Shown here: piece after piece, positions 17,904-30,087 of the stretch | Layout: every line of letters starts with the position of its first letter | How positions within the stretch are numbered: the first letter of the stretch is position 1 | NCBI GenBank assembly: GCA_016717345.1 | Contig: JADKFR010000002.1 | Span: forward strand, 62,001-126,000 | Direction: 5' to 3' | Source of the DNA: Propionibacteriaceae bacterium | GTDB taxonomy: Bacteria; Actinomycetota; Actinomycetes; Propionibacteriales; Propionibacteriaceae | Length of the DNA: 64,000 nt | Notes under the pieces: model-generated | What the model was told of the DNA's origin: nothing | The model's input: only the letters and a program-made list of their open reading frames with translations | The model's database searches: none | Program-made: the position numbers and the translations under genes

Positions 17904-18800
17904 GTGGCCATCCTGATCGACCCGCCGCGCTGGCCGGCGCACGGAACCCACTTCTCCCACCTCGTCTCGGACGCGTCGCTGGCCGAACTGCATGAGTTCG
18001 CCACCGCCGCCGGCATCCCCCACCGGGCCTTCGATCACGACCACTACGACGTGCCCCAGCGGCGCTACCACGACCTGGTGGCCCGCGGGGCCATCGCCGT
18101 CGAGCCGCAGGAGTTGCTGCGCCGGCTCCGCTCGGGCGGGCTCCGGGTGCGGCCGCTGCAGCGCACCCCGAAGGCCGCCATGGTGCTCCCGTCCCTGCTG
18201 GACGCATGGGACGGGCTGCTGCCCGGCGAACCAGCGTTGCGCGACGACCTGCTCGCACGCTGGCAGGAGACCCACCGCGCCTACCATGACGTCCGTCATC
18301 TGGCGCAGTCGCTGGTGGCGGCCGACCTGGTGAGCGAGGGCCGCACCTCGCGGCCCGTCCGGCTTGCGTTGTGGTTCCACGACGCCGTCCACGACGGGGA
18401 CCCCGGGCGCGATGAGGAGGCCTCCGCCGAGCTGGCGGTGGCTCAGTTGGGGGCCAGCGGCCTGCCGACGGCCGAGATCGACGAGGTGGCCAGACTGGTG
18501 CTGCTGACCACCGATCACGACCCGGAGCCCGGCGACGCCGACGGCGCGGTCCTGGTGGACGCGGACCTGTCCGTCCTCGGTCATCCGCCAGGGCGCTATC
18601 ACGTGTACGTCCGCGACCTGCTCGTCGAGTACGACCACCTGGACCCCGAGGCCTTCCGGGTCGGCCGGCTGCAGGTCCTGGCCTCGCTGACGGCGCGGGA
18701 TCCCCTGTTCCGGACGCCGCCGGGACGGGAGGCCTGGGAGGCCGCCGCGCGGCGGAACCTGGCCGAGGAGCAGCGCCGCTGGCGATCCGGCCCGGGGTGA
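17904..18800 (+). CDS. DUF4031 / HD-like metal-dependent phosphohydrolase fusion
   Basis: A 298-residue cytoplasmic protein from a GTG at 17904, behind a purine-rich stretch and 22 bp after the PEBP gene. The first ~85 residues match DUF4031: VAILIDPPRWPAHGTHFSHL, SDASLAELHEFATAAGIPHR and HYDVPQRRYHDLVARGA. The rest (from about residue 95) resembles predicted HD-superfamily phosphohydrolases. It shows AYHDVRHLAQSL, LALWFHDAVHDG (the HD pair) and VLLTTDHDPEPGDADGAVLVDADLSVLG, with further His/Asp ligands. Known members of this HD family are uncharacterised. Nucleotide-related hydrolysis is plausible but not shown. Confidence 0.82.
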   Translation: MAILIDPPRWPAHGTHFSHLVSDASLAELHEFATAAGIPHRAFDHDHYDVPQRRYHDLVARGAIAVEPQELLRRLRSGGLRVRPLQRTPKAAMVLPSLLDAWDGLLPGEPALRDDLLARWQETHRAYHDVRHLAQSLVAADLVSEGRTSRPVRLALWFHDAVHDGDPGRDEEASAELAVAQLGASGLPTAEIDEVARLVLLTTDHDPEPGDADGAVLVDADLSVLGHPPGRYHVYVRDLLVEYDHLDPEAFRVGRLQVLASLTARDPLFRTPPGREAWEAAARRNLAEEQRRWRSGPG

Positions 18801-18876
18801 GCGGGCTACCGACGCAGCCCCTCGCCTACAGTGGTCTGGCCTGGAGCACCAGGCGCACCGCCGTCGAGGAGGCCCC

Positions 18877-19662
18877 ATGAGGATCCGGCTTGCCGCCTGG
18901 CTCGTGAGCACGGCGGTGTTGCTGTCCGGCTGTCAGGCGGCGCCGTCGCCCTCGACCGTCCCCGACGAGCAGGCGTCTCTCACACCCAGCGCGACCCCAA
19001 CGGCTTCACCCGCGACCCCTCCGCCCAGCCCCTCGCCCAGCCCCTCGCCGAGCGCAACGCCGAGCGCCTCGCCGAGCGCCTCGGCGGCGCCTCCCAAGGA
19101 CACCCGGAAGAATGCCGCCCTGGCCACGCCGTACCGGGTGAACGGGGTCATCGTGGTGTCCAAGAAGCACGCGGTCAACGCCCGCTACACCCCGGCGAAA
19201 CCGACCGGCCCCTACTCCCTCGAACCTGAGGTGGCCAAGGCCCTGGCCCGCCTGACCGCCGCTGCCCGGGCAGATGGCGTGCGTCTTGTCGTGCGCAGCG
19301 GCTACCGCTCCTACGCCACCCAGGCCGCCATCTTCAAGCGCCAGGTGGCCAGCTATCCGAGCGAGGCGATGGCGCGGCGCTACAACGCTGAGGCGGGCCG
19401 CAGCGAACACCAGACCGGCCTCGCCGTGGACCTGTGGGACGGAGTGACCTGGGGCCTCGGCATGGCCAGGACCAAGGCGGGCGTCTGGCTGTGGCGCCAC
19501 GCCCCCGAGTACGGGTTCATCCTGCGCTACCCCCAGGGCAAGGAGAAGATCACCGGGTACGCCTTCGAGCCGTGGCACTTCCGCTACCTCGGGAAGGCCC
19601 ACTCCAGCCACTTCAAGGCCAACAGCACGCTGTCGCTGGAGGAGTACCTCGGGCTGGCCTAG
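18877..19662 (+). CDS. VanY-type D-alanyl-D-alanine carboxypeptidase lipoprotein (M15B)
   Basis: Zinc peptidase that trims D-Ala from peptidoglycan stem peptides. The lipoprotein signal peptide ends in VLLSGC (Cys19), so it is anchored to the outer face of the membrane. A Ser/Pro/Thr/Ala-rich linker of about 45 residues follows. The M15 domain shows RSGYRSYATQAAIF, then SEHQTGLAVDLWD (zinc ligands His178 and Asp185), the catalytic glutamate region APEYGFILRYP, and FEPWHFRYLG (His234). The length, 261 residues, is normal for a lipid-anchored VanY-like enzyme. The gene stands alone; no van regulators are present, so housekeeping wall turnover is more likely than glycopeptide resistance. Confidence 0.9.
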   Translation: MRIRLAAWLVSTAVLLSGCQAAPSPSTVPDEQASLTPSATPTASPATPPPSPSPSPSPSATPSASPSASAAPPKDTRKNAALATPYRVNGVIVVSKKHAVNARYTPAKPTGPYSLEPEVAKALARLTAAARADGVRLVVRSGYRSYATQAAIFKRQVASYPSEAMARRYNAEAGRSEHQTGLAVDLWDGVTWGLGMARTKAGVWLWRHAPEYGFILRYPQGKEKITGYAFEPWHFRYLGKAHSSHFKANSTLSLEEYLGLA

Positions 19663-19718
19663 CCCAGCCTCAGGGGCCAAGCCGCACCCATGGGCCACCC
19701 ACTCTGCGCCCCATGGCT

Positions 19719-19750
19719 GACTTTGCGCCCTCTATAGAAGGCGCAGAGTC
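19719..19750. other. Hairpin in the gap before the phosphofructokinase gene
   Basis: GACTTTGCGCC (19719-19729) pairs with GGCGCAGAGTC (19740-19750) with one G-T pair. The loop holds the palindrome TCTATAGA. No T-run follows. Downstream (19760-19870) the sequence AAGGTCGC recurs three times. It may be an untypical terminator for the carboxypeptidase gene or a regulatory element for the phosphofructokinase gene. Confidence 0.4.
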
Positions 19751-19924
19751 GCCTCCGGGGCGCAAGGTCGCTGGAGGGGAAGGTCGCGTTGGGGGCGCCG
19801 GGTCAGCCGAGGGTGCGGGTCGGGCTGGAGGGGAAAGGCGTCAGCGAGGTTACGCAAGGTCGCAATCGGGGGGCGTCGGTGCTGCCACAATGACAACCGA
19901 CGCATACCGGATCTGGAGGGTGAC

Positions 19925-22177
19925 ATGAACCCGGAGACAGCACCACCGGCCCCCGATAACACTGACCTCGGAGCAGGTAAGCGCATCGGCATCCTGACCA
20001 GCGGCGGGGACGCCCAGGGGATGAATGCTGCCGTGAGGGCCGTCGTTCGGACGGGGCTCACCCTCGGCGCCCAGGTGTTCGCGATCTACGAGGGCTACCA
20101 GGGCATGGTGGACGGTGGCGCGGGGATCCGCGAGCTCGCCTGGGAGGACGTCGGGTCGATCCTCCACAAGGGCGGGACGGTGATCGGCACCTTCCGCAGC
20201 AAGGATTTCCGGGAGCGCGAGGGGCGCCTCAAGGCAGCCCGAAACCTGATCCACCACGGCATCGACCGACTGGTCGTGATCGGCGGCGACGGTTCCCTCT
20301 CGGGCCTGGACCAGTTCCGGGCCGACTGGCCGGGGCTGTTGAGCGACCTGGTCGCTGCGGGCGAGATCACCCAGGAGGTCGCCGACGCCCACCCCCGACT
20401 CCTGTTCGCCGGACTCGTGGGCTCGATCGACAACGACCTGGTCGGCACCGACATGACGATCGGGGCCGACACCGCCCTGCACCGAATCGTCGACGCCATT
20501 GATGCGCTGTCCAGCACCGCGGCCAGCCATCAGCGTTCGTTCGTGATCGAAGTGATGGGACGCCACTGCGGCTACCTCGCCCTGATGAGCGCCATCGCGG
20601 GCGGCTGCGACTACGTCCTGATCCCCGAGATGCCCCCGGCCGAGGGCTGGGAGGACGAGATGTGCGCGGCCCTCAAGCAGGGGCGCGCCGGTGGCCGGCG
20701 CGATTCGATGGTGGTGGTCGCCGAAGGGGCCATCGACCGGCAGGGCCGGCCCATCACGTCCGCCTACGTCCGGGAGGTGTTGGAGGAGCGTCTGCACGAG
20801 GACACCCGGGTCACGATTCTGGGCCACGTCCAGCGCGGCGGCGCCCCCAGCGCCTTCGACCGGTGGGCGTCCACCTGGCTGGGCTACGAAGCCGTGCTCG
20901 AGGTGCTGTCGGCCACCGAGGACACCGCCGGGCCGGTGCTGGGCTTCCGCGGTAACCGGGTCTCGCGCGTCCCCCTGATCGAGGCGGTCGCCAGGACGCG
21001 GGAGGTGCCCGTCCTGATCGCCTCGGGTGACTACGAGGCCGCGATGGCGGCCCGCGGCGGCTCCTTCACCGAGATGGCAAGCATCTTCGCCGAACTCGTC
21101 CAGCCGGCACGGGTCGATCCCGCCGAAGCGTCCCAGCGAATCGCGATCGTCCACGGTGGCGGCCTGGCGCCCGGCATGAACGCCGCGGCCAGGGACGCGG
21201 TGCGGCTCGGGATCGCGCGGGGCCACACCATGCTCGGCATCCGGGACGGGTTCGTCGGACTTCGGGAGGGCCGGATCGATGAACTCACCTGGGCCCAGGT
21301 CGAGGGCTGGCTCGTCGACGGCGGCGCCGAATTGGGCCTGCGGCGCACGGTGCCGACCATCGAGGACCTCTACTCGATCAGTCGGTCCCTGGAGAATCAC
21401 CACGTCGACGCCCTGCTGGTGATCGGCGGCTGGAACGCCTACCAGGCGGCCCACCTGCTGCAGGTGGAACGCGATCGCTACCCGGCCTTCCGGATCCCGA
21501 TCGTCTGCGTTCCGGCCACGATCGACAACAACCTCCCCGGCTCGGAGTTGGCGATCGGGGCCGACACCGCCCTGAACGTGATCGTGGAGGCTATCGACCG
21601 GATCAAGATGTCGGGCAGCGCGGCCAAGCGCGCGTTCGTGGTCGAGACCATGGGCCGCTACTGCGGCTACCTGGCGATGATGAGCGGGCTGGCAGGCGGC
21701 GCGGAGCGCGTGTACCTGCATGAGGAGGGGATCAGCCTGCAGTCGCTGCAGTCCGATCTGGAGTGGCTCCGCAAGAGCTTCGCCTCCGGGCGCAAACTGT
21801 TCCTCGCGATCCGCAACGAAGAGGCCAACGCGCTGTACACCACCGACTTCCTGGCCCGCCTCCTGGAGCAGGAGGGCCAGGGCATCTATGACGTCCGGCA
21901 AGGGATCCTGGGCCACATCCAACAAGGTGGCTCCCCCACTCCCTTCGACCGGCTGCTCGCCGTCCGGCTCGTCTCGCGGGCGCTGCGGGTGCTCGGCGAG
22001 CAGTTGGAGGCCGGCACGTCGGAGGGCTACACGGTCGGGCTGGTGCAGTCCAAGATGGCGCTGACCCCGCTGGCCCACCTCAACGAGGTGATGGACCTGC
22101 GCTTCCGGCGTCCCAAGGTGCAGTGGTGGATGTCGCTGCGACCGGTCGTGCGGGCCGTCGCCGACGCCGCCATGTGA
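19925..22177 (+). CDS. Eukaryotic-type tandem 6-phosphofructokinase
   Basis: ATP:fructose-6-phosphate phosphotransferase of glycolysis, made of two fused PFK units (about residues 18-390 and 400-745), as in animal and fungal PFK-1. The N-half carries the catalytic set: TSGGDAQGMNAAVRA, VIGGDGSLSG near residue 120 (the GGDGS form fits ATP rather than PPi use), LVGSIDNDLVGTDMTIG near 165 and MGRHCGYLALM. HVQRGGAPSAFDR follows. The C-half has GGWNAYQAAH in place of GGDGS and VPATIDNNLPGSELAIG, so it is probably regulatory, like the eukaryotic C-half. The start follows CTGGAGGGTGAC. A pgi gene lies 10 kb upstream. Bacterial PFKs are usually single units of about 320-360 residues. Confidence 0.9.
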   Translation: MNPETAPPAPDNTDLGAGKRIGILTSGGDAQGMNAAVRAVVRTGLTLGAQVFAIYEGYQGMVDGGAGIRELAWEDVGSILHKGGTVIGTFRSKDFREREGRLKAARNLIHHGIDRLVVIGGDGSLSGLDQFRADWPGLLSDLVAAGEITQEVADAHPRLLFAGLVGSIDNDLVGTDMTIGADTALHRIVDAIDALSSTAASHQRSFVIEVMGRHCGYLALMSAIAGGCDYVLIPEMPPAEGWEDEMCAALKQGRAGGRRDSMVVVAEGAIDRQGRPITSAYVREVLEERLHEDTRVTILGHVQRGGAPSAFDRWASTWLGYEAVLEVLSATEDTAGPVLGFRGNRVSRVPLIEAVARTREVPVLIASGDYEAAMAARGGSFTEMASIFAELVQPARVDPAEASQRIAIVHGGGLAPGMNAAARDAVRLGIARGHTMLGIRDGFVGLREGRIDELTWAQVEGWLVDGGAELGLRRTVPTIEDLYSISRSLENHHVDALLVIGGWNAYQAAHLLQVERDRYPAFRIPIVCVPATIDNNLPGSELAIGADTALNVIVEAIDRIKMSGSAAKRAFVVETMGRYCGYLAMMSGLAGGAERVYLHEEGISLQSLQSDLEWLRKSFASGRKLFLAIRNEEANALYTTDFLARLLEQEGQGIYDVRQGILGHIQQGGSPTPFDRLLAVRLVSRALRVLGEQLEAGTSEGYTVGLVQSKMALTPLAHLNEVMDLRFRRPKVQWWMSLRPVVRAVADAAM

Positions 22178-22180
22178 CGC

Positions 22181-22212
22181 GTCCGCCCCTGCCGGAGGGG
22201 GCAGGGGCGGAC
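22181..22212. terminator. Bidirectional terminator-like hairpin
   Basis: GTCCGCCCCTGC (22181-22192) pairs perfectly with GCAGGGGCGGAC (22201-22212), with an 8-base loop. It starts 4 bp after the phosphofructokinase stop and lies before the end of the convergent alcohol dehydrogenase gene. No T-run is present. Confidence 0.65.
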
Positions 22213-22240
22213 GGGTGGTGGACGGCAGAAGGCGCGTCGG

Positions 22241-23293
22241 TCAGTCGGTGAAGGTGCTGGTGTCGATCACGAAGCGGTAGCGGACCTGGGACGCGACCAC
22301 CTTGTCGTAGGCATCATTGATGTCCTCACCGCCGATCACCTCCACCTGCGCGGCCAGGCCGTGCTCGGCGCAGAAGTCGAGCATCTCCTGGGTTTCGGCG
22401 ATCCCGCCGATCTGGGAACCGGCCAGCACCCGCCGCTGGCTCACCAACCCGCCGAGCTTCAGCGTGACCGGGTGCTCGGGAAGGCCGACATCCACCAGTG
22501 CGCCACCGGTCTTCAGGCAGTTGATCAGGCCGTTCAGGTTCTGGTCCCCCGACACCGTGCTCACGATCAGGTCGAACTGCCTGGCCAGGCTGCGCAGGGT
22601 GCCGGGCTCGGAGACCGCGTAGTACTCGGTGGCGCCGAACCGGCGTCCGTCCGCCTCCTTCGAGCGGGTCTGGCTGATGACGGCCACCTCGGCCCCCATC
22701 GCGGCGGCGATCTGCACGCCCATGTGACCCAGGCCGCCCATGCCCACGATGGCGACCCGCTTGCCCGGGGCGGCGCCCCAACGCTTGAGCGGCGAGTACA
22801 GGGTGATCCCGGCGCACAGCAGCGGGGCGGCCTGCTGCAGCGGGATGGAGTCGGGGATCCGGCAGAGGTAGTCCTGCTCCACGGTGATGCAGGTGGAGTA
22901 GCCGCCGGCAGTCGGGAGGCCGTCCCGGCCGAGGGCGTTGTAGGTCCAGATCGTGCTGCCGGGCCCATCGCAGAACTGCTCCTCGCCGGCCCGACAGTTG
23001 TCGCACTCGCCGCAGGAATCGACGAAACAGCCCACCCCGACGCGATCGCCGACCGCGAACCCGGTGACCTCGGCACCCACCTCGCGCACGATTCCCGCCA
23101 ACTCGTGACCGGGCACCAGCGGGTATTTCGCCGGACCCCATTCACCGCGGGCGGTGTGGATGTCGGAGTGGCAGATCCCCGCGAACGCGATGTCGAACAA
23201 CACCTCGGTCGGACCGGGGTCGCGACGAGTGATGGTCGTCCGCGAGAAGCGTCCGGTGGGCGAGTCGATGGCGTAGGCGGTGGCTTGTGGCAT
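22241..23293 (-). CDS. Zinc-dependent alcohol dehydrogenase (cinnamyl-alcohol-dehydrogenase/YahK-like)
   Basis: NAD(P)-dependent medium-chain alcohol/aldehyde dehydrogenase, 350 residues. The catalytic zinc site is visible in AGICHSDIHTARGEWG and PLVPGHELAGIV. The structural zinc cysteines are in CGECDNCRAGEEQFC (about residues 92-106). The Rossmann motif is in VAIVGMGGLGHMGVQIA near 180, and the GxGxxG pattern with following STVSGDQNLN fits the YahK/CAD group, which usually prefers NADPH. It is divergent from the nifJ gene across 156 bp. It could regenerate NAD(P)+ during fermentation. Exact substrate unknown. Confidence 0.88.
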   Translation of the reverse strand: MPQATAYAIDSPTGRFSRTTITRRDPGPTEVLFDIAFAGICHSDIHTARGEWGPAKYPLVPGHELAGIVREVGAEVTGFAVGDRVGVGCFVDSCGECDNCRAGEEQFCDGPGSTIWTYNALGRDGLPTAGGYSTCITVEQDYLCRIPDSIPLQQAAPLLCAGITLYSPLKRWGAAPGKRVAIVGMGGLGHMGVQIAAAMGAEVAVISQTRSKEADGRRFGATEYYAVSEPGTLRSLARQFDLIVSTVSGDQNLNGLINCLKTGGALVDVGLPEHPVTLKLGGLVSQRRVLAGSQIGGIAETQEMLDFCAEHGLAAQVEVIGGEDINDAYDKVVASQVRYRFVIDTSTFTD

Positions 23294-23449
23294 GGTGCTC
23301 CCTTCGTTGGTCTCATTGTGCCGAGGCTGCGGCCTCAGTGCCCATTTCTTCGGACGCGGAGATCAGGTGCTGATGACCAGAAAGGCGGCCAATTGCCGGC
23401 TTGGGGCAGTTGGGGCGCAGAATTGCCTCACTTCAGTCAGGAGAGCTCG

Positions 23450-27019
<3,570 letters not shown>

Positions 27020-27034
27020 TCGGACGACCCCGGC

Positions 27035-27502
27035 TCAGGTTCTGGGCCCGGTCGTGGTGACGCCGCAGGTGGAGACCCCGGAGAGTCGCTGCCACAGCCC
27101 GAAAGACAGCACGGCCAGTGCTGCGGCCTCGCCGCCCGGGAAGACCGAGGAGTTGAGGGCGACGCCGGCCGCCACGACCATCAGGGCTGGAACCACCGCA
27201 CAGGAGCTCACCTGGGGCGTTTCCCCTCGTCGCAGCGGTAGGTAGGTGGTGACCAGCACCGAGGCCATCAGCGCCAGGGCGCCGTGAACCACCACCCCCA
27301 GAACGCCCGCTGACGGGTCCGCCGCAGCGTGGTAGCTGACGAAGAGCAGCGGGGCCACCAGCACGAGCACCACGGTGTGGGCGGTTCGCCACCCCTCGCG
27401 CAGGGCTGTGATTCCGGTGGATCGGGTGAGGGAAACGGCCTCGACCTGGGGAATCCGGCCGGTCGGACCGAACAACCGGGGCACCTGATCCTCGGACGAC
27501 AT
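27035..27502 (-). CDS. Four-helix membrane protein of unknown function
   Basis: A 155-residue protein starting at the ATG at 27502 (MSSEDQVPRLFG), behind GAGGAGAGCG. Four hydrophobic segments are visible (about residues 43-60, 68-88, 100-120 and 122-140). Cysteines occur in VSSCAVVPAL and in the C-terminal STCGVTTTG. I do not recognise the family. It is convergent with nifJ, with 15 bp between the stops. A perfect 16-bp palindrome lies 45 bp upstream of the start and may control it. Confidence 0.65.
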   Translation of the reverse strand: MSSEDQVPRLFGPTGRIPQVEAVSLTRSTGITALREGWRTAHTVVLVLVAPLLFVSYHAAADPSAGVLGVVVHGALALMASVLVTTYLPLRRGETPQVSSCAVVPALMVVAAGVALNSSVFPGGEAAALAVLSFGLWQRLSGVSTCGVTTTGPRT

Positions 27503-27546
27503 CACGCTCTCCTCACTGATCGGGGACGGCGCCCCCTGCGGTGACA

Positions 27547-27562
27547 ATACCCCATGGGGTAT
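27547..27562. promoter_or_regulatory. Perfect 16-bp palindrome resembling CsoR/CstR-family operators
   Basis: ATACCCCATGGGGTAT is perfectly symmetric and lies 45 bp upstream of the four-helix membrane protein gene (minus strand). Operators of the CsoR/RcnR/CstR family (copper, nickel or sulfane-sulfur sensors) have G/C tracts flanked by TA-rich ends like this. The rest of the 302-bp gap (27503-27804) up to the AlkA-like gene shows no gene that I can support. No CsoR-type regulator gene is in the window. Confidence 0.5.
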
Positions 27563-27804
27563 AGGGCGCACCAAAGACCTCTCCAGACGGCCGCCGCAGC
27601 CGTCATCCGCCCCGCTGCCCCCGTGGAGCGCGGGCGTTGGTGCACCGCATCGCTCGTGGCGGTGTCGGGGGCGCGTGGAAGACGTTGCACCGTGAGTACT
27701 GCCGAGCTCCGACGAGCGTCCCGAGGCCCCTGCGGGGGTGGGAGTGCCCCGGGCGCCCGAAAGTACCCACGAGTTGGCCGCCCCTCGGGCGTAGGGTCGG
27801 CGGC

Positions 27805-28725
27805 GTGAACCCGGCTACCCGCTTCTGGCGCCCCGACTGGCCCTGCCCGGTCGCGCAGGTGTGGTCACCGTTCCGCCGCGGCACCACGGATCCCACGTAC
27901 CGGGTCGAAGTCGGGCGGCACTGGCGAGCCGTGCGCACCCCGGAAGGCCCGGCAACCCTGGCGGTGACACCGCTGGATGCCGTCGGGGTGATCGACGCCC
28001 AAGCCTGGGGCGCGGGGGCTGACTGGGCCGTCGACCAACTCCCCCTGCTGCTGGGGGCCCAGGACGACCCCTCCGGCTTCCGGCCGGACCACCCGGTGCT
28101 CTCGGGGCTGTGGCGCCGGCACCGCCACTGGCGCCTTGGGCGGACGGCCTCGATCATGGACGCGCTGATCCCGGCCGTGATCGAGCAGAAGGTGACCGGT
28201 CAGGAGGCCGGCCACGGGATTCGCGGCTTGATCGCCGCCTACGGGGAGCCTGCCCCCGGCCCCGGGGCTGCTCTGGGACTGCGGCTGCTACCGGCCGCGG
28301 AGGCCCTGGCGATGGTCCCGTCATGGCGGTGGTTGCAGCTGGGGATCGACCCCGCCCGTTCGCGAACGCTGGTGCGGGCGGCCCGGGTGGCCGGCAGTCT
28401 CGAGCGCGCGCTGGTCGCAGACCCGGCGAGGGCCGATCTGACGCTTCGTTCGCTGCCGGGGATCGGGGGGTGGACCAGCGCCGAAGTCCGGGCGCGGGCG
28501 CTGGGGGATGCCGACGCGGTCAGCTTCGGCGACTACCACGTGGCCCGCGACCTCGGGTGGGCACTCACCGGCAGCCCGACCGACGATGCCGGCCTGGCCC
28601 GACTCCTGGAGCCCTACCGGCCGCACCGGCTCCGGGTCCAACGGCTGATCGGGATGGCGGGCCTGGGCGTGCCACGCCGCGGCCCGCGGCTGGCTCCCCG
28701 CAGCCACCTGCCGACCCGGGGGTGA
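27805..28725 (+). CDS. AlkA-like DNA-3-methyladenine glycosylase (HhH-GPD)
   Basis: Base-excision repair glycosylase removing alkylated purines; about 306 residues from the GTG at 27805 (MNPATRFWRPDWP). The N-terminal half is the AlkA-type beta domain with a generic sequence. The helical HhH-GPD half includes ALIPAVIEQKVTGQEA, the hairpin LRSLPGIGGWTSAEVRARAL (about residues 215-234) and DADAVSFGDYHVARDLGW, which holds the catalytic aspartate region. Longer open frames upstream run into the intergenic palindrome and lack a start signal. No methyltransferase ada gene is adjacent. A substrate other than 3-methyladenine is possible. Confidence 0.82.
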   Translation: MNPATRFWRPDWPCPVAQVWSPFRRGTTDPTYRVEVGRHWRAVRTPEGPATLAVTPLDAVGVIDAQAWGAGADWAVDQLPLLLGAQDDPSGFRPDHPVLSGLWRRHRHWRLGRTASIMDALIPAVIEQKVTGQEAGHGIRGLIAAYGEPAPGPGAALGLRLLPAAEALAMVPSWRWLQLGIDPARSRTLVRAARVAGSLERALVADPARADLTLRSLPGIGGWTSAEVRARALGDADAVSFGDYHVARDLGWALTGSPTDDAGLARLLEPYRPHRLRVQRLIGMAGLGVPRRGPRLAPRSHLPTRG

Positions 28726-28777
28726 GCCCCAGGCCAGGCGGCCCAGGGCACACGCGGGCACCAGAATCGTCGGCGAC

Positions 28778-28794
28778 GGCCCACCGGGTGGGCC
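28778..28794. promoter_or_regulatory. 17-bp palindrome upstream of the AGE isomerase gene
   Basis: GGCCCACC and GGTGGGCC flank a single central base, 49 bp before the isomerase start. It could be an operator or a small terminator for the AlkA-like gene. No T-run follows. Confidence 0.35.
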
Positions 28795-28842
28795 TATCGT
28801 GAAGCAGCAGCCCTGACGCGCGCCCGACCACCGAGGAGAGTC

Positions 28843-30078
28843 ATGACCAGCCCGTGGATCGATCTTCCCTCACACCGTCGCTGGCTCACGGGCCACTTCG
28901 AGCACCTGCTGGCGTTCGGGCGGCGCACCCCCTACCCCGGCGGCGGCGCCGCCTGGCTGGACGATGCGGGTGCCCCCTGGCTGGAACAGGGCCTGCAGAC
29001 CTGGATCACCTGCCGCACGGCCCACGTCTATTCCCTGGGTGCGCTGCTGGGCATTCCCGGGTCGCGACCGATCGCCCAGGCGGCGTTGGACGGGCTCACC
29101 GGCCCCCTGCGGGACGCCGAGTTCGGCGGCTGGTTCACCCAGCGCGCCGCCGACGGTTCCACCCCGGACGACAAGGCCGCCTACTCCCACGCGTTCGTGA
29201 TGCTGGCTGCCTCCTCGGCCACCGTGGCCGGGCTGCGCGACGCGCCAGCCCTGCTCGCCGAGGCCACCGGCGTGTTCGAGCGGAGATTCTGGGACGAAGC
29301 GTCGGGCCGGGTCGTGGACACCTGGGACCGCAGCTTCACCTCCCTCGACCCCTACCGCGGGCTGAACGCCGCCATGCACACGGTGGAGGCGTTCCTGGCC
29401 GTCGCCGACGTCACCGGGCAGCGGCTCTGGCTGGAGCGGGCGGGACGGATCGCGGCCTTCGCGGTCGCCGCGGCGGCCGGCAACCAGTGGCGATTGCCCG
29501 AACACTACGACTCGACGTGGCAGGTCGAGCTGGAACTCAACGCTGACCGTCCCGACGATCCGTTCAAGCCCTACGGGGCCACGATCGGCCACGGCCTGGA
29601 GTGGGCGCGGCTGCTGCTGCACCTGGAGGCGGCGGGTGCCGACGGCGTCGACTGGTTGCCGGCCGCAGTCGCCCTGTTCGACCGCGCGGTCGCCGACGGT
29701 TGGGCCGCCGACGGCGCGGAAGGCTTCGTCTACACCACCGACTGGTCCGGACGGCCGGTGGTGCGCGACCGCATGCACTGGGTCGTCGCCGAAGCGATCG
29801 GGGCTGCCGCCGCCCTGCACCAGCGCACCGGGGAAGCTCGTTTCGCCGAGCGTTACGCCCAGTGGTGGGACTACGCCCACCGCCACGTGATCGACCACGA
29901 GTACGGGTCCTGGCACCATCAACTGGACCCTGCGAACCAGCCCTCGGGAACCGTGTGGCCGGGCAAGGCCGACCTCTATCACGCCGTCCAGGCCACCCTG
30001 ATCCCGTTGCTCCCCCTCGCCCCGACGCTGGCCACCAGCCTGGCGCGCGGCCTCGTCAGCCGGTCGCCGCTGGCCTAG
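28843..30078 (+). CDS. AGE-family sugar isomerase/epimerase (YihS-like)
   Basis: (Alpha/alpha)6-barrel aldose-ketose isomerase or epimerase of the N-acylglucosamine 2-epimerase family, 411 residues, cytoplasmic. Motifs resemble YihS/mannose isomerase: CRTAHVYSLGALLG, KAAYSHAFVMLAASSA, YRGLNAAMHTVEAFLA, RLPEHYDSTWQ, PDDPFKPYGATIGHGLEWARL and HWVVAEAIGAAAAL. Active-site histidines of the family fall in these segments. It precedes an MFS transporter by 9 bp on the same strand and neighbours a melibiase-like gene, so it probably handles a hexose from that locus. Sulfoquinovose isomerase is possible, but no sulfosugar kinase or aldolase is nearby. Confidence 0.85.
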   Translation: MTSPWIDLPSHRRWLTGHFEHLLAFGRRTPYPGGGAAWLDDAGAPWLEQGLQTWITCRTAHVYSLGALLGIPGSRPIAQAALDGLTGPLRDAEFGGWFTQRAADGSTPDDKAAYSHAFVMLAASSATVAGLRDAPALLAEATGVFERRFWDEASGRVVDTWDRSFTSLDPYRGLNAAMHTVEAFLAVADVTGQRLWLERAGRIAAFAVAAAAGNQWRLPEHYDSTWQVELELNADRPDDPFKPYGATIGHGLEWARLLLHLEAAGADGVDWLPAAVALFDRAVADGWAADGAEGFVYTTDWSGRPVVRDRMHWVVAEAIGAAAALHQRTGEARFAERYAQWWDYAHRHVIDHEYGSWHHQLDPANQPSGTVWPGKADLYHAVQATLIPLLPLAPTLATSLARGLVSRSPLA

Positions 30079-30087
30079 ATTGGACGG

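Noticed and set aside
19850..22078. 742-codon open frame antisense to the phosphofructokinase gene
   Set aside because: It is a GC-content shadow; the plus strand carries the clear PFK motifs throughout.
22361..23449. N-terminal extension of the nifJ frame
   Set aside because: This part is antisense to a clear alcohol dehydrogenase; the ATG at 23450 has a good ribosome site and the normal PFOR N-terminus.
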